From an uncultured Campylobacter sp. (GTDB lineage: Bacteria > Campylobacterota > Campylobacteria > Campylobacterales > Campylobacteraceae), in contig NZ_CALUTC010000001.1 of NCBI RefSeq assembly GCF_944323605.1, positions 248,001 to 312,000 of the forward strand: 64,000 nt of DNA. Reading direction: 5' to 3'. The position numbers and the translations under genes were made by a program. Within the stretch, counting starts at the first letter, position 1. Every line of letters begins with the position of its first letter. The notes under the pieces were generated by a model. It was not told where the DNA came from. It saw only the letters and a program-made list of their open reading frames with translations, and searched no databases. This document shows, piece by piece, positions 1 through 9,762 of this stretch.

Positions 1-956
1 TAAGAGCCGATATGGACGCCTTACCTGTTGAAGAGGATACAAATTTATCTTATTCTTCCAAAGTAAAAGGCAAAATGCACGCTTGCGGACACGATGGTCA
101 TACTTCTGGCTTGCTTGGAGCCGCACTTATTTTAAATGAATTAAGAGATGAATTTAGTGGCACTGTAAAGATTATGTTTCAGCCTGCTGAAGAAAATGGC
201 GGTGGTGCAAAGCCTATGATAGATGAAGGAATTTTGGAAAATCCTAATGTAGATGCGGTTTTTGGTTGTCATCTTTGGGGACCTATGGTGGAAAATACTG
301 CACAAATTATATCTGGCGAGATGATGGCTGGAGTTGATATTTTTGATTTAGAATTTATAGGTAAAGGAGGGCATGGAGCTCATCCGCATACTACAATAGA
401 TGCTTTGCTTATGGCTGCTAGGTTTGTAAATAATATTCAAGCAGTTGTTTCAAGACGTATAAAACCTGTAGAGGCTGGAGTTATCACAGTTGGAAAGATA
501 GAAGCTGGAACAACTTATAATATCATACCTGAAAAATCAGTACTTAAAGGAACTGTGCGTTTTTTAAATGATGAAACCCAAGCAATCTTGCAAAAAAGCA
601 TAGAAGATACCGCTAAAGCTGTTGCGATAGAATTTGGAGGAGATTATAAACTTAATTATAAAAGAGAATATCCACCTTTGATAAATGATGAAAATATGGC
701 TCATATAGCTAGAAATGCTTTTACTAAGGTTATAGGCGAGGAAAATTTAATCACAAAAGCAAAAGCTGATATGGGTGCTGAGGATTTTGCTTTTTTAACT
801 AGGGCTAGAAAGGGAGCATATGTGTTTGTTGGGATTTCAAAGGATATTAACAGCCCTACCTTGCATCACAGCCCTCACTTTAGCTGGGATACAAAGAATA
901 TAAAGAATTTAATGCAAGGTGATGCTATGATGGCTCTTGAGTTTTTGAATTCTTAA
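1..956 (+). CDS. M20D metal-dependent amidohydrolase (hippuricase-like), 5' end outside window
   Basis: Hydrolyses N-acyl amino acids or related amides in the cytoplasm; family M20D, which includes Campylobacter hippuricase HipO. The frame is open from base 3 through an internal ATG at 12, so the N-terminus lies upstream of the window. Visible motifs are RADMDALP, the metal-ligand motif HACGHDGH, QPAEE, the dimerisation-domain motif GKGGHGAHPH, and a late MGAEDFAF metal motif. About 317 residues are present out of the usual 380-400. It is a divergent paralogue, so hippurate need not be the substrate; an N-acetyl or N-acyl amino acid is equally possible. The following gene is on the opposite strand. 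Confidence 0.9.
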   Translation, partial: RADMDALPVEEDTNLSYSSKVKGKMHACGHDGHTSGLLGAALILNELRDEFSGTVKIMFQPAEENGGGAKPMIDEGILENPNVDAVFGCHLWGPMVENTAQIISGEMMAGVDIFDLEFIGKGGHGAHPHTTIDALLMAARFVNNIQAVVSRRIKPVEAGVITVGKIEAGTTYNIIPEKSVLKGTVRFLNDETQAILQKSIEDTAKAVAIEFGGDYKLNYKREYPPLINDENMAHIARNAFTKVIGEENLITKAKADMGAEDFAFLTRARKGAYVFVGISKDINSPTLHHSPHFSWDTKNIKNLMQGDAMMALEFLNS

Positions 957-969
957 TTTAAGCATATTG

Positions 970-1003
970 TTTAGGTGTTAATTCTAAGTTAGCACCTAAA
1001 TTT
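970..1003 (+). terminator. Probable terminator after the amidohydrolase gene
   Basis: An 8-bp stem, TTTAGGTG (970-977) with CACCTAAA (993-1000), followed by a short T run. It lies 13 bases after the stop codon. The T run is weak, so efficiency is uncertain. The remaining bases to 1115 show nothing further. Confidence 0.5.
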
Positions 1004-1115
1004 GATTAATCATCTTAAAGTTAGCTTGTTTAATTTCTAGTTTTGTCTTTTTGCAATGTTTTGCTTGTTTAAAGATTTGTAAGAAATTTAGATAGTCAAA
1101 ACTTTTGCTAACTTA

Positions 1116-2186
1116 CTATCTGTTTTGAAATTTCTTTTTATTTGAAGCATATACAAAGCTTAAAACTTGTGCTACAGCTTCAAATAGCTCTCTTGGTATC
1201 ATATCATTTACTTCGCAAACTTTGTAAAGCTCTCTTGCTAATGGCGGATTTTCATATACCAAAACTCCATTTTCATAAGCTATTTCTTTGATTCTTAATG
1301 CTAAAAAATCAACCCCTTTTGCTAGAATTCTAGGAGCAGCTTCTTTGCTTGAATCGTATCTTAATGCTACGGCATAGTGTGTTGGATTTGTTATTACAAC
1401 ATCTGCACCAGCTACATCTTGCACCATTCTACGTCTTGCTGCTTCCATTTGCATTCTTCTAATTCTGCCCTTTACTTGAGGATCACCTTCCATTTGTTTG
1501 TATTCATCTTTTATTTCTTGTTTGCTCATTCTAAGCGATTTAAAATACTGAAAGCGAACTAATAACACATCAAGTATGCCTATAAAAATAAAAGCTATTA
1601 TCACTATGGCTGCTAATATTATAGCCTTTTCTCTTAGCCATATTAACTGAGATGCCATATCATAAAGCTCTACCTTTGGTAATTCCGTCATAAATTTAAG
1701 CAAGAAAACAAAAGCTATCCCAAAAACTATGCCAACTTTTAATACTATTTTTACAGATTCTATAAGTTTTTTCATAGAAAAAAGATTTTTAAGCCCTTTA
1801 ATCGGATCTATTTTGGATAGGTTTGGAGTTATTGGTTTTGTTGTAAAAATAAAGCCAAATTGCATTATATTTCCAAGAATACCGGCAATCATTATGGTTA
1901 AAACTATCGGTAAGATCATTATTACAACTTCCATTATAGTTTTTATGGTTATGGTTTGTAAAATTTTTATATCAAATTCTGTGCCTATAAACTCTTGATA
2001 ATACCTGTATAAATTCATTATCCTTTCTGATACAAAGCCTATTAAAAATAATACAACTACAAAACCAACCAGCAAGGTAACAACAGCTGCAGCGTCTTGA
2101 GACTTAGGAACATTTCCCTCTCGTCTAGCATCTTCTATTTTTTTGGAAGTGGCTTCTTCGGTTTTTTCTTGTTCGTCAGCTGCCAT
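1116..2186 (-). CDS. flhB: Flagellar type III export switch protein FlhB
   Basis: Inner-membrane component of the flagellar type III export apparatus that switches substrate from rod/hook to filament proteins. It is 356 residues, the usual length. There is a charged N-terminus, four hydrophobic segments over about residues 30-215, a linker, and a cytoplasmic domain with the autocleavage motif NPTH in VITNPTHYAVAL. FlhB also gates the flagellar late-gene cascade in Campylobacter. It lies 19 bases downstream of fabH on the same strand and may be co-transcribed with it. Confidence 0.97.
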   Translation of the reverse strand: MAADEQEKTEEATSKKIEDARREGNVPKSQDAAAVVTLLVGFVVVLFLIGFVSERIMNLYRYYQEFIGTEFDIKILQTITIKTIMEVVIMILPIVLTIMIAGILGNIMQFGFIFTTKPITPNLSKIDPIKGLKNLFSMKKLIESVKIVLKVGIVFGIAFVFLLKFMTELPKVELYDMASQLIWLREKAIILAAIVIIAFIFIGILDVLLVRFQYFKSLRMSKQEIKDEYKQMEGDPQVKGRIRRMQMEAARRRMVQDVAGADVVITNPTHYAVALRYDSSKEAAPRILAKGVDFLALRIKEIAYENGVLVYENPPLARELYKVCEVNDMIPRELFEAVAQVLSFVYASNKKKFQNR

Positions 2187-2205
2187 TTTTATTCTTTCTT
2201 ATTTT

Positions 2206-3192
2206 TTATAAATCCTCGTAATTCTTACCACCGAATTTTAGCAAGGCAGAACCCCATACGAAACCACCACCAAAGGCATCAAGCAATATTGTATGCCCTT
2301 GTTTTAAAAGCCCTTTTTCATAGGCTTCATTCATAGCCATTGGTATTGATGCTGCAGAGGTATTGCCAAATTTTTGCACAGTTAAAATACATTTTTCATC
2401 TGGTATTTCAAGCTTATCTTGCACAGCTTTAATAATCCTTAAATTTGCTTGGTGTGGTATAAAAAGGTCTATTTCACTTTTGTCTATATTATTGTTTTTA
2501 AGCATATTAACAGCGTCGTTTTGTAGTGTTTGAACTGCTACTTTGAAAACTTCATTTCCTTTCATTTTCATAGCTAAAGGTTTGCTTATAGAACTTTTTT
2601 CAGCCCTTTGTATCATAAGCAAATCAGAATAAACACCATCGCTTGCAGTATGTACGTCTATTATGGGATATTTATCGTCTTTGCTTACCACACAAGCACC
2701 AGCACCGTCACCAAAAAGAATGCAAATGCTTCTATCTGTATAATCCATAACAGAACTAGTTTTTTCTGCCCCGATAATCAAAACATTTTTCTTTAGACCG
2801 CTTTCTATAAAAGATTTTGCTACTTCTAGCAAATAAATAAAACCAGAACAAGCAGCTGATATATCAAAGGCTGTTATATTTTTTAGCCCTAAATTCGCAG
2901 CTATTTTACAGGCAGTAGATGGCATAGTGAAGTAATCAGGGCTTAAGGTAGCAACCACAATGGCATCTATTTCATCTTTTTGTATGCCGGCTCTTTCTAT
3001 AGCTAAAATGGCTGCCTTTGTGCCAAGATCACTTGTTTTTTCATCATTTTTTGCTATTCTTCTTTCTTTGATACCTGTTCTTTTGCTTATCCATTCATCA
3101 TCAGTATCAATCATCTTTTCTAGCTCTTTATTATCTAAGATATTTTCTGGTATATATGCAGCTATACTTTTTATAGAGGCTTTATTTTTCAA
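2206..3192 (-). CDS. fabH: Beta-ketoacyl-ACP synthase III (FabH)
   Basis: Initiates type II fatty-acid synthesis by condensing acetyl-CoA with malonyl-ACP. 328 residues. The Cys-His-Asn triad is visible as [13 protein letters not shown] and FGNTSAAS. The most upstream start is TTG at 3192, inside the 3' end of plsX (11-base overlap), which implies translational coupling. The plsX-fabH order is the conserved lipid-initiation operon. A second, divergent KAS III-like gene lies in the pse operon (19026-19943); this copy is the housekeeping enzyme. Confidence 0.97.
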   Translation of the reverse strand: MKNKASIKSIAAYIPENILDNKELEKMIDTDDEWISKRTGIKERRIAKNDEKTSDLGTKAAILAIERAGIQKDEIDAIVVATLSPDYFTMPSTACKIAANLGLKNITAFDISAACSGFIYLLEVAKSFIESGLKKNVLIIGAEKTSSVMDYTDRSICILFGDGAGACVVSKDDKYPIIDVHTASDGVYSDLLMIQRAEKSSISKPLAMKMKGNEVFKVAVQTLQNDAVNMLKNNNIDKSEIDLFIPHQANLRIIKAVQDKLEIPDEKCILTVQKFGNTSAASIPMAMNEAYEKGLLKQGHTILLDAFGGGFVWGSALLKFGGKNYEDL

Positions 3193-4168
3193 AATTTGCT
3201 AGCTCACTTTCTATAACTTGATAAATGTTTGATTCGCTAAATTTTAGAGCTTGAAAAATAGCATTTTTAATAGCTCTTGAGTCGCTTTTTCCGTGACTAA
3301 CTATTACACAACCATTTATCCCAAGCAAGGGTGCTCCACCATATTCTTGCCAGTCTATGTGTTTTTTTAAGCCCTTAAATACAGGCTTCATTAACATAGC
3401 ACCTAGCATAGCCATTTTTGATTTTTTTGTTCTTTCTTTTAACATAGAGAATATAGCACCAGCAACACCTTCACAGGCTTTTAAAATAACATTTCCGCTA
3501 AAACCGTCGCAAACTAAAACATCTATGTTATTGTTAAATATGTCCTTGCCTTCTGCATTGCCTACGAAATTTTTTAATTTTTTGAGCAATTTATGACTTT
3601 CTTTTGTGAGTTCATTTCCTTTGCTTTCTTCTTCACCATTTGAAAGAAGTGCGATTCTAGGCTCTTTTAAGCCCATTATTTCTTTTGCATAAGCTTCGCC
3701 CATAACCGCAAATTGAAATAAATGCTCACTTTTGCAATCCGTATTTGCTCCAACGTCTAAAAATAGTGTTTTATCTTTTGTATTTGGCATTAATGTAGCT
3801 ATTGCTGGACGTAGAACATTTTTTAGCCTACCAACTCTAAGAGTAGCTAAGGACATAGTAGCACCGCTGTGTCCTGCTGAAACAACGGCTTGAACTTTTT
3901 TTATTCTTAGTAATTCAACAGACTTGTATATAGTGCTATTCTTGTATTTAAGAGCTTCAGTAGCACTTTCTTCCATAGGAAAAACAAAATCACTTTGTTC
4001 ATATTCTATAAATTGCCTCAGATGCTCTGGTATTTGTGGGCTAAGTAAATTTTCATCTCCAACTAATACAGCCTTGAATTTTTTAGTTTCTAAAGCTTGT
4101 ATAAGACCTTCTATTATGGGTTTTTCCCCATAATCTCCACCCATTGCATCTATGGCAATGCTTATCAT
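3182..4168 (-). CDS. plsX: Phosphate acyltransferase PlsX
   Basis: Makes acyl-phosphate from acyl-ACP for the PlsY route to phosphatidic acid. 328 residues, starting [17 protein letters not shown], the characteristic PlsX N-terminus. A second conserved stretch is DVGANTDCK, followed by CDGFSGN. The start codon directly abuts the rpmF stop (4169), so rpmF, plsX and fabH form one tight unit linking ribosome and membrane synthesis, as in many bacteria. Confidence 0.97.
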   Translation of the reverse strand: MISIAIDAMGGDYGEKPIIEGLIQALETKKFKAVLVGDENLLSPQIPEHLRQFIEYEQSDFVFPMEESATEALKYKNSTIYKSVELLRIKKVQAVVSAGHSGATMSLATLRVGRLKNVLRPAIATLMPNTKDKTLFLDVGANTDCKSEHLFQFAVMGEAYAKEIMGLKEPRIALLSNGEEESKGNELTKESHKLLKKLKNFVGNAEGKDIFNNNIDVLVCDGFSGNVILKACEGVAGAIFSMLKERTKKSKMAMLGAMLMKPVFKGLKKHIDWQEYGGAPLLGINGCVIVSHGKSDSRAIKNAIFQALKFSESNIYQVIESELANFEK

Positions 4169-4315
4169 TTAGTATTCCTTAGTTAGAGGATTTGCTCTAT
4201 GAGGCATTTTGTATGAGCCATCTTTATCTCTAACAGGTCTTACAAGTGTTATTTTGTAGTGAGTTCTTCTCTTTGCTGCACGAGTTTTACTCACTCTTCT
4301 TTTAGGAACTGCCAT
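4169..4315 (-). CDS. rpmF: 50S ribosomal protein L32
   Basis: Small basic ribosomal protein, 48 residues, beginning [17 protein letters not shown], the typical L32 N-terminus. A good ribosome binding site (AAAGGAG) precedes the ATG at 4315. It lies between the DUF177 gene and plsX. This DUF177-rpmF-plsX-fabH order is widely conserved. It lacks the cysteines of zinc-binding L32 forms. Confidence 0.96.
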   Translation of the reverse strand: MAVPKRRVSKTRAAKRRTHYKITLVRPVRDKDGSYKMPHRANPLTKEY

Positions 4316-4334
4316 CTTAAACTCCTTTCAAAAT

Positions 4335-4685
4335 TTATTCGCATTTTTTGCAGTAAAAATATGAGCTTAAAAAACTTTCAAGCTCGGCATTTGCTATCTC
4401 TAAGAAATCTATCTTATCTCCATATAGTTCGATGATATCGCTTATAGAACCACCGCTATCTCTTACTTCTTCCGTGCTTAAAATAAGCCTTATATCCTCA
4501 TTTATATCTATTCTTAAGTCCTCACCACAGGAATTACAAAAGCTATCTATAAAACCTTGCATCTTCATATCAAGTTCTGCTAATTTACTTGTTTTTCTAG
4601 TGCAACGCCCGGTAAAACAGACATTTCCTATACTTAAATTCAAGTCGTAAGGAGACTTATTTAAACTTGAAAAATCAATAAGCAT
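4335..4685 (-). CDS. DUF177 (YceD-like) protein with C-terminal cysteine pairs
   Basis: 116 residues. DUF177/YceD proteins are encoded next to rpmF in most bacteria and are linked to 23S rRNA processing or ribosome assembly; that role is family knowledge. Two CxxC pairs are visible (CNSCGEDL and the terminal CKKCE), likely a zinc site. The gene starts one base after the ndk stop and ends 19 bases before rpmF. Confidence 0.85.
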   Translation of the reverse strand: MLIDFSSLNKSPYDLNLSIGNVCFTGRCTRKTSKLAELDMKMQGFIDSFCNSCGEDLRIDINEDIRLILSTEEVRDSGGSISDIIELYGDKIDFLEIANAELESFLSSYFYCKKCE

Positions 4686-4686
4686 C

Positions 4687-5100
4687 TTAGCTTATCTCGC
4701 TATCCTTAAAGAAAAAATTAATTTCTATCTTAGCATTTTCTAGGCTATCACTCCCATGAACGGCATTAGCATCTATGTTTTCAGCAAAATCAGCTCTAAT
4801 TGTTCCAGGTTTAGCCTCTTTTGGATTTGTAGCACCCATTAGTTCTCTATTTTTTAGGACCGCATTATCGCCTTCTAAGACAGAAACAACTACAGGACCG
4901 CTTATCATAAATTTTACTAAATCTCCATAAAAAGGTCTATCTTTATGAACTTCATAAAATTTTTCTGCTTGTTCTTTGCTAAGTTGTAGTTTTTTCATAG
5001 CGGCTATTTTCAATCCATTGCTTTCAAATCTATCCAGAATTTTGCCTATTACCTGTTTTTTGACAGCATCAGGTTTTATTATAGATAATGTTCTTTCCAA
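4687..5100 (-). CDS. ndk: Nucleoside diphosphate kinase
   Basis: Transfers the gamma phosphate between nucleoside triphosphates and diphosphates through a phosphohistidine. 137 residues, with [12 protein letters not shown] at the N-terminus and the catalytic histidine in NAVHGSDS. The start is TTG at 5100 preceded by AGGAGA; no ATG fits better. It is first in the ndk-DUF177-rpmF-plsX-fabH run, with a TATAAT-type -10 immediately upstream. Confidence 0.97.
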   Translation of the reverse strand: MERTLSIIKPDAVKKQVIGKILDRFESNGLKIAAMKKLQLSKEQAEKFYEVHKDRPFYGDLVKFMISGPVVVSVLEGDNAVLKNRELMGATNPKEAKPGTIRADFAENIDANAVHGSDSLENAKIEINFFFKDSEIS

Positions 5101-5130
5101 AATTTTCTCCTAGAAATTAGATAAAATTTT

Positions 5131-5136
5131 ATTATA
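5131..5136 (-). promoter_or_regulatory. -10 element for the ndk-rpmF-plsX-fabH operon
   Basis: On the minus strand this reads TATAAT, 31 bases before the ndk TTG, with A/T-rich DNA and no clear -35. That is the usual Campylobacter sigma-70 style. The start context (AGGAGA then TTG) lies downstream. Confidence 0.55.
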
Positions 5137-5166
5137 CTATTTTTTCTTTAAACAAAATTAAAAAGC

Positions 5167-6264
5167 CTAAACATTAAACCTAAAATGCATAACATCACCA
5201 TCTTTAACTACATAATCCTTGCCTTCAAGCCGCATTTTTCCAGCTTCTTTCGCTTTAGAGCCGTATTTTATATAGTCCTCATAGCTTACTACTTCAGCTT
5301 TTATAAAACCTTTTTCAAAATCATTATGTATTACTCCAGCCGCTTGTGGAGCTTTGCAGCCATTTTTTATAGTCCAAGATCTAACCTCTATTTCTCCGGC
5401 GGTGAAGTAGCTTATAAGACCAAGTTTTGAAAAAGATGCTTTTATTATTTGTTCTAAACCACTATCTTTAGCACCTAGAGAATTTAAAAGTTCATTACTG
5501 TCCTCATCGCTTAAGGCTATCATTTCTTCTTCTATCTTAGCACAAAGCTTTATGATTTCGTGCTTATTTTTTGCAGCATATTCTCTTAACTTTAGGACAA
5601 AATCATTATCTTTTATAAGGTGGGCTTCATCTACATTTGCACCGTAGATAACTTCTTTAGCAGATAATAACCTAAGCTCTTTAATAAGGCTTTTGTAGTA
5701 TGGATTTTCTTTGTCTTCAAAGGAATTTGCACTTAGATTTTGGTTGAGGTGTGCTAGTAAATTTTTTGCTACTTCAAGACTTTCTTTTGAGCCTTTTGCG
5801 TTTGATTTTGCTTCTTTTGTGAGTTTTTCTATCTTTTTGCTAAGTTGTTCTATATCTGCTAAAATTAGCTCTGTATTGATAATCTCTACATCTCTAATCG
5901 GATCTACCTTACCTTCAACGTGAGTAATATTCTCATCATCAAAACAACGCACTATATGTAATATTAGTTCCGTTTCTCTAATATTTGATAAAAATTTATT
6001 CCCAAGTCCCTCGCCCTTACTTGCACCTTTTACAAGTCCTGCAATATCCACAAATTCTATTAATGAATATAAAATTTTTTGCGACTTTGCTATCTTAGCT
6101 AGTTCTTTTAGCCTTATATCAGGGACTGGCACGAGTGCTTTGTTTGGCTCTATAGTGCAAAAAGGATAATTTGCACTTTCTGCGTTTTGTGCCCTTGTTA
6201 AGGCATTAAATGTTGTTGATTTGCCTACATTTGGTAGTCCAACTATACCAACTGATAAACTCAT
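5167..6264 (-). CDS. ychF: Redox-regulated ATPase/GTPase YchF
   Basis: Obg-family P-loop NTPase that prefers ATP and binds the ribosome. 365 residues. Seen are the P-loop GLPNVGKST, the G3 motif DIAGLVKGASKGEGLGN, a non-canonical G4 region (ANVDE) that explains relaxed guanine specificity, a coiled-coil insert (about residues 130-200) and a C-terminal TGS domain (WTIKNGCKAPQAAG). The start overlaps the pepA stop by 4 bases, indicating coupling. Confidence 0.96.
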   Translation of the reverse strand: MSLSVGIVGLPNVGKSTTFNALTRAQNAESANYPFCTIEPNKALVPVPDIRLKELAKIAKSQKILYSLIEFVDIAGLVKGASKGEGLGNKFLSNIRETELILHIVRCFDDENITHVEGKVDPIRDVEIINTELILADIEQLSKKIEKLTKEAKSNAKGSKESLEVAKNLLAHLNQNLSANSFEDKENPYYKSLIKELRLLSAKEVIYGANVDEAHLIKDNDFVLKLREYAAKNKHEIIKLCAKIEEEMIALSDEDSNELLNSLGAKDSGLEQIIKASFSKLGLISYFTAGEIEVRSWTIKNGCKAPQAAGVIHNDFEKGFIKAEVVSYEDYIKYGSKAKEAGKMRLEGKDYVVKDGDVMHFRFNV

Positions 6265-7712
6265 TTTTTATGCCTTAATAATGAAAATATAAAACTCATA
6301 CACATTCTAAGTCCAGCAGCACTAGCTCCAAAGCTATGATAAGACCAAGATTTTTCTACATATGCAGGTCCTGCTATGTCAAGATGTAACCACTTGTCTT
6401 TAAATTCACTTCTTATAAATTTATCTAAAAATATACCAGCTGTAATAGCTCCTCCATATCTACTAGAGCTTGTATTGCTTATATCTGCTATGTTTGACTT
6501 TACAAGCTCTCTTAAATGTGGATTAAAGTGTAAAACAGTCGTGTATTCTCCACTGCTTTTGCTAGCTTCGTAAAAATCATTTTGTAGTTTTTCGTTATTA
6601 CCCATTATTCCACTTGTGTATTCTCCAAGCCCTACTACACATGCTCCCGTTAATGTTGCAAGGTCTATTATAATGTCAGGCTTTAAGTCTTGAGCATAAG
6701 ATAAACAGTCAGCTAAAACCAATCTCCCCTCAGCGTCTGTATTTCTAACCTCTATACTGACTCCTTCCCTTGATATTAATACATCATCTGGCTTGTAGGC
6801 GTTGCCTCCTATCATATTTTCTGTAGCACCTATTATGCCGTGTGCTTCTATGTCTAAGTCTAATTCACTTATGGCTTTTATTATTCCAAGCACAGCCGCA
6901 CCACCGCTTTTATCATATTTCATAGTAAGCATATAATCAGCTGGTTTTAAGCTAAGACCACCGCTGTCGTAGGTTAATCCTTTGCCAACAAAAACTATCC
7001 TTTGCTTTGCATTTTTGCTTTTATAACTAAGATGAATCAATCTTGGTGGATGTATAGAAGCCCTATTAACTGCTAAAAATGCATTCATTTTTTCTTTTTC
7101 TAAAAATTTTTCATCATAAATTTTGCATATTATTTTTTTATCTTTTTTAGCTAAATTTTGGGCATCTTGTGCCATTTTTAAAGGTGTGTAAGTTTGTGGA
7201 ATTTCATTTACTATATCTTTTACAAAGGAGCAAGTTTTAGCTAAAATTTCACCTCTTTGAATACCTATCTTAGCTTCGTTTGCACTGAAATTTTTATCAT
7301 TTATTTCTGTGCTTGATATTATAAGTTTGTCTAATTTTGTTTCTTTTTTTTCACTTTTGTATTTGTTAAAATCATAGCTAGAAAATATAGCTCCTTCAGC
7401 CATAGCTACAAAACTTTTTACTACACAGTCATATATAATACAAGGACTTTTTGCAGTTTTTATATTTAATTTATTTATGGTTTTTAGTGCTGTAAAGAAA
7501 GCTAATCTAATGCTTTCATAATCTATTTCTTTTATAGATACATACAAAATTTTATTTTGTGCATCAAAAATAGTCCCATCACCTTTAAAATTATACAAAG
7601 TAAAAAGTTCTTTTGCCTTAGTAATTTTTTTTATGTTTTTTTCCGAAACAAAACTTATTTCTACATCAGCTTTGATTTGTTCTATTTTTTTTGTGTTGAA
7701 TTCAAGCTTCAT
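6261..7712 (-). CDS. pepA: Leucyl aminopeptidase (M17)
   Basis: Cytosolic two-metal aminopeptidase, 483 residues. The C-terminal catalytic half shows GKGLTYDSGGLSLKP, KYDKSGGAAV and NTDAEGRLVLAD, the M17 metal and active-site motifs. The N-terminal half is the less conserved hexamerisation domain. It overlaps dedA upstream and ychF downstream by 4 bases each, so dedA-pepA-ychF is one coupled unit. Confidence 0.96.
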   Translation of the reverse strand: MKLEFNTKKIEQIKADVEISFVSEKNIKKITKAKELFTLYNFKGDGTIFDAQNKILYVSIKEIDYESIRLAFFTALKTINKLNIKTAKSPCIIYDCVVKSFVAMAEGAIFSSYDFNKYKSEKKETKLDKLIISSTEINDKNFSANEAKIGIQRGEILAKTCSFVKDIVNEIPQTYTPLKMAQDAQNLAKKDKKIICKIYDEKFLEKEKMNAFLAVNRASIHPPRLIHLSYKSKNAKQRIVFVGKGLTYDSGGLSLKPADYMLTMKYDKSGGAAVLGIIKAISELDLDIEAHGIIGATENMIGGNAYKPDDVLISREGVSIEVRNTDAEGRLVLADCLSYAQDLKPDIIIDLATLTGACVVGLGEYTSGIMGNNEKLQNDFYEASKSSGEYTTVLHFNPHLRELVKSNIADISNTSSSRYGGAITAGIFLDKFIRSEFKDKWLHLDIAGPAYVEKSWSYHSFGASAAGLRMCMSFIFSLLRHKK

Positions 7713-8311
7713 TTATTATTCCTTTTTTTAAGTATTGATTTTTCAAGTTGTTTAAAAGCAAAAATAATAAGCGATAAAAAGCTTATTATAAGTAGTGCAG
7801 CATAATACCAATGCTCTCCAGCCCAAGATACAAAAAGCCAAATTTCTTTTCCAAAATACCAAGCTAAAAGTATGGTTATAGCAGCCCATATCCAAGCAGA
7901 TATTAAATTTACAAAGGCAAATTTTTTAGCACTATAACGCGTAACTCCAATACTCATAGGTATGACCGTTCTAAATCCATACATATATCTTTGTATAAAG
8001 ATTATTGGCCAACCAAATTTTTGTAACAAAAGATGTGCTACAGCAAATTTTCTTCTTTGTTTTTTTAATTTTTTTTGTATATATTTTTTATTATATCTTC
8101 CTATATAAAAATAAATTTGATCCCCAACAAAGCCACCAAGTCCGGCTACAAATATTACAAGAGCTAAATTTACATGTCCTTCGTGTGCGAATATACCAGC
8201 AAGTATGAGTGCTAATTCTCCTTCTAGCATACACCAGACAAATATTATAGGGTAGGCTAAATCCTGATAATCATATAAAACGCCCTTTAAAAATTCTTCT
8301 AAACCAAACAT
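7709..8311 (-). CDS. DedA-family membrane protein
   Basis: 200 residues with five or six hydrophobic stretches. Family features seen are an acidic LEGELALILAG segment, GGFVGDQIYFYIGR, and the re-entrant arginine motif region QRYMYGFRTVIPMSIG. DedA proteins are inner-membrane lipid scramblase or transporter relatives (undecaprenyl phosphate recycling in some bacteria); which substrate applies here is not visible. It lies one base downstream of apt. Confidence 0.9.
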   Translation of the reverse strand: MFGLEEFLKGVLYDYQDLAYPIIFVWCMLEGELALILAGIFAHEGHVNLALVIFVAGLGGFVGDQIYFYIGRYNKKYIQKKLKKQRRKFAVAHLLLQKFGWPIIFIQRYMYGFRTVIPMSIGVTRYSAKKFAFVNLISAWIWAAITILLAWYFGKEIWLFVSWAGEHWYYAALLIISFLSLIIFAFKQLEKSILKKRNNK

Positions 8312-8312
8312 T

Positions 8313-8861
8313 TTAAAACTCTAAAACACTATAGACTGAGGTGAATTTTTTTAGCCTTTCTTCTCCACCTAAATCTTTTAAATTTATCAAAAAACACGCT
8401 TCAACACACCTTGCTCCAGTTTGTTTGATTAGATTGCAAGATGCTATTGCTGTCCCGCCAGTAGCTATCAAATCATCAACTAGTAAAATTTTTGCATCTT
8501 TTTTGCCCAAGAAAGCGTCTTTGTGAATTTCCACCCTATCTTTTCCATATTCTAAATCATACTCCTCAAAAAATGTTTCATAAGGGAGTTTTTTAGGTTT
8601 TCTAATAGGCACAAAAGGAAGCTGTAGTTTGGCACAAAGCATAGAAGCAAATATAAAACCTCTGCTTTCTATACCAGCTACAAAGTCAAAATTTTCATCT
8701 TTATATCTAGTGCATAGGTGTTCTAACAAGAAACATAGCATTTCTTTATTGTTTAAAAGTGTTGTTATGTCCCTAAATTTTATACCTTTTTTTGGAAAAT
8801 CTTCTATGATTCTTATGGAAGCTGCTAAGCGATTTTTTTGTTCTTGTGAGAGTTCTTTCAT
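8313..8861 (-). CDS. apt: Adenine phosphoribosyltransferase
   Basis: Salvages adenine to AMP using PRPP. 182 residues. The PRPP loop is [11 protein letters not shown] and the flexible-loop region is [14 protein letters not shown] with the following [10 protein letters not shown], all typical of APRT. The start overlaps the end of the coiled-coil gene by 4 bases. Confidence 0.96.
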   Translation of the reverse strand: MKELSQEQKNRLAASIRIIEDFPKKGIKFRDITTLLNNKEMLCFLLEHLCTRYKDENFDFVAGIESRGFIFASMLCAKLQLPFVPIRKPKKLPYETFFEEYDLEYGKDRVEIHKDAFLGKKDAKILLVDDLIATGGTAIASCNLIKQTGARCVEACFLINLKDLGGEERLKKFTSVYSVLEF

Positions 8862-9196
8862 AATAATGCCTCTATTTTAGCTTCTAACTCTTTTATCTTT
8901 CGTCTTAGTTTGTCATTTTCTAAGCGATACTGTGAATTTCTAGTTCTTAGAGATGTTAGGTCATTTTTTATCTTGCTTAATTCTTCTGTTAATATATCGA
9001 TATTTCCTAAACTTCTTTGTAACTGCACTTGTAGCTTTCTTATTATTATTTCTGTGTCATCTAGATTGTTTTTAATAAAATCTTTTGAAATTCTTTCTTT
9101 GTTTAAAAGAGTCTTATAGTATAAAAGCATAACTGTAAGATAAAGACAAAGACAGATTAAAAAAGTTAAAATTAACCAGTTGCCAAACATCACCAT
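8858..9196 (-). CDS. Membrane-anchored coiled-coil protein of unknown function
   Basis: 112 residues: one N-terminal membrane segment ([20 protein letters not shown], about residues 8-27) followed by a long charged coiled coil to the C-terminus. A small gene of this shape lies between rpiB and apt in C. jejuni too. It overlaps rpiB by 7 bases and apt by 4. The function is not known to me. Confidence 0.75.
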   Translation of the reverse strand: MVMFGNWLILTFLICLCLYLTVMLLYYKTLLNKERISKDFIKNNLDDTEIIIRKLQVQLQRSLGNIDILTEELSKIKNDLTSLRTRNSQYRLENDKLRRKIKELEAKIEALL

Positions 9197-9624
9197 ACCT
9201 CTATTTTTTGAATTCTTGTTTCGTGTCTTCCGCCGTCAAAATTTGTATTTATGAAAGTTAAGACTATATCCTTTGCCAAATCAAGCCCAAGCAACCTGCC
9301 ACCTAGTGCTAATACATTAGCATTATTATGTTTTCTAGCTAATTTCGCACTAAAACTTTCATTGCATAAAGCACATCTTATATTCTTATGTCTATTTGCA
9401 CTTATGCTTATGCCAATTCCAGACCCACATATTAAAATTCCAAAGCTATTCTCATCTATCTTTGAAGCTAAAAGATGAGCATAATCAGGGTAATCGCAAC
9501 TTTCATCACTTTTTGTGCCAAGATCTTCAAAAGATAAAAATTTTTCTTTAAAAAAAGAACATAATTCCTCTTTTAATCTGTATCCAGCATGATCGCTTGC
9601 TATATAAATTTTGTCTCTTAACAT
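9190..9624 (-). CDS. rpiB: Ribose-5-phosphate isomerase B
   Basis: Interconverts ribose 5-phosphate and ribulose 5-phosphate (pentose phosphate pathway). 144 residues with ASDHAGYRLKEEL, the active-site Cys region ILICGSGIGISISANR, and the C-terminal GRHETRIQKIE. It heads the minus-strand run rpiB to ychF; a divergent start region separates it from cheB'. Confidence 0.95.
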   Translation of the reverse strand: MLRDKIYIASDHAGYRLKEELCSFFKEKFLSFEDLGTKSDESCDYPDYAHLLASKIDENSFGILICGSGIGISISANRHKNIRCALCNESFSAKLARKHNNANVLALGGRLLGLDLAKDIVLTFINTNFDGGRHETRIQKIEVW

Positions 9625-9762
9625 TAACCCTCTTTGAATTAAAGCCGTATTTTAGCATACTAAAGTATAAAAACAGTAAAGTTTAGTTTATAATCTTTGT
9701 TTTTTGATAAATAAATGATAAAATTACCTTTTTTATATTCATCATAGTTGAGGTAAATATAG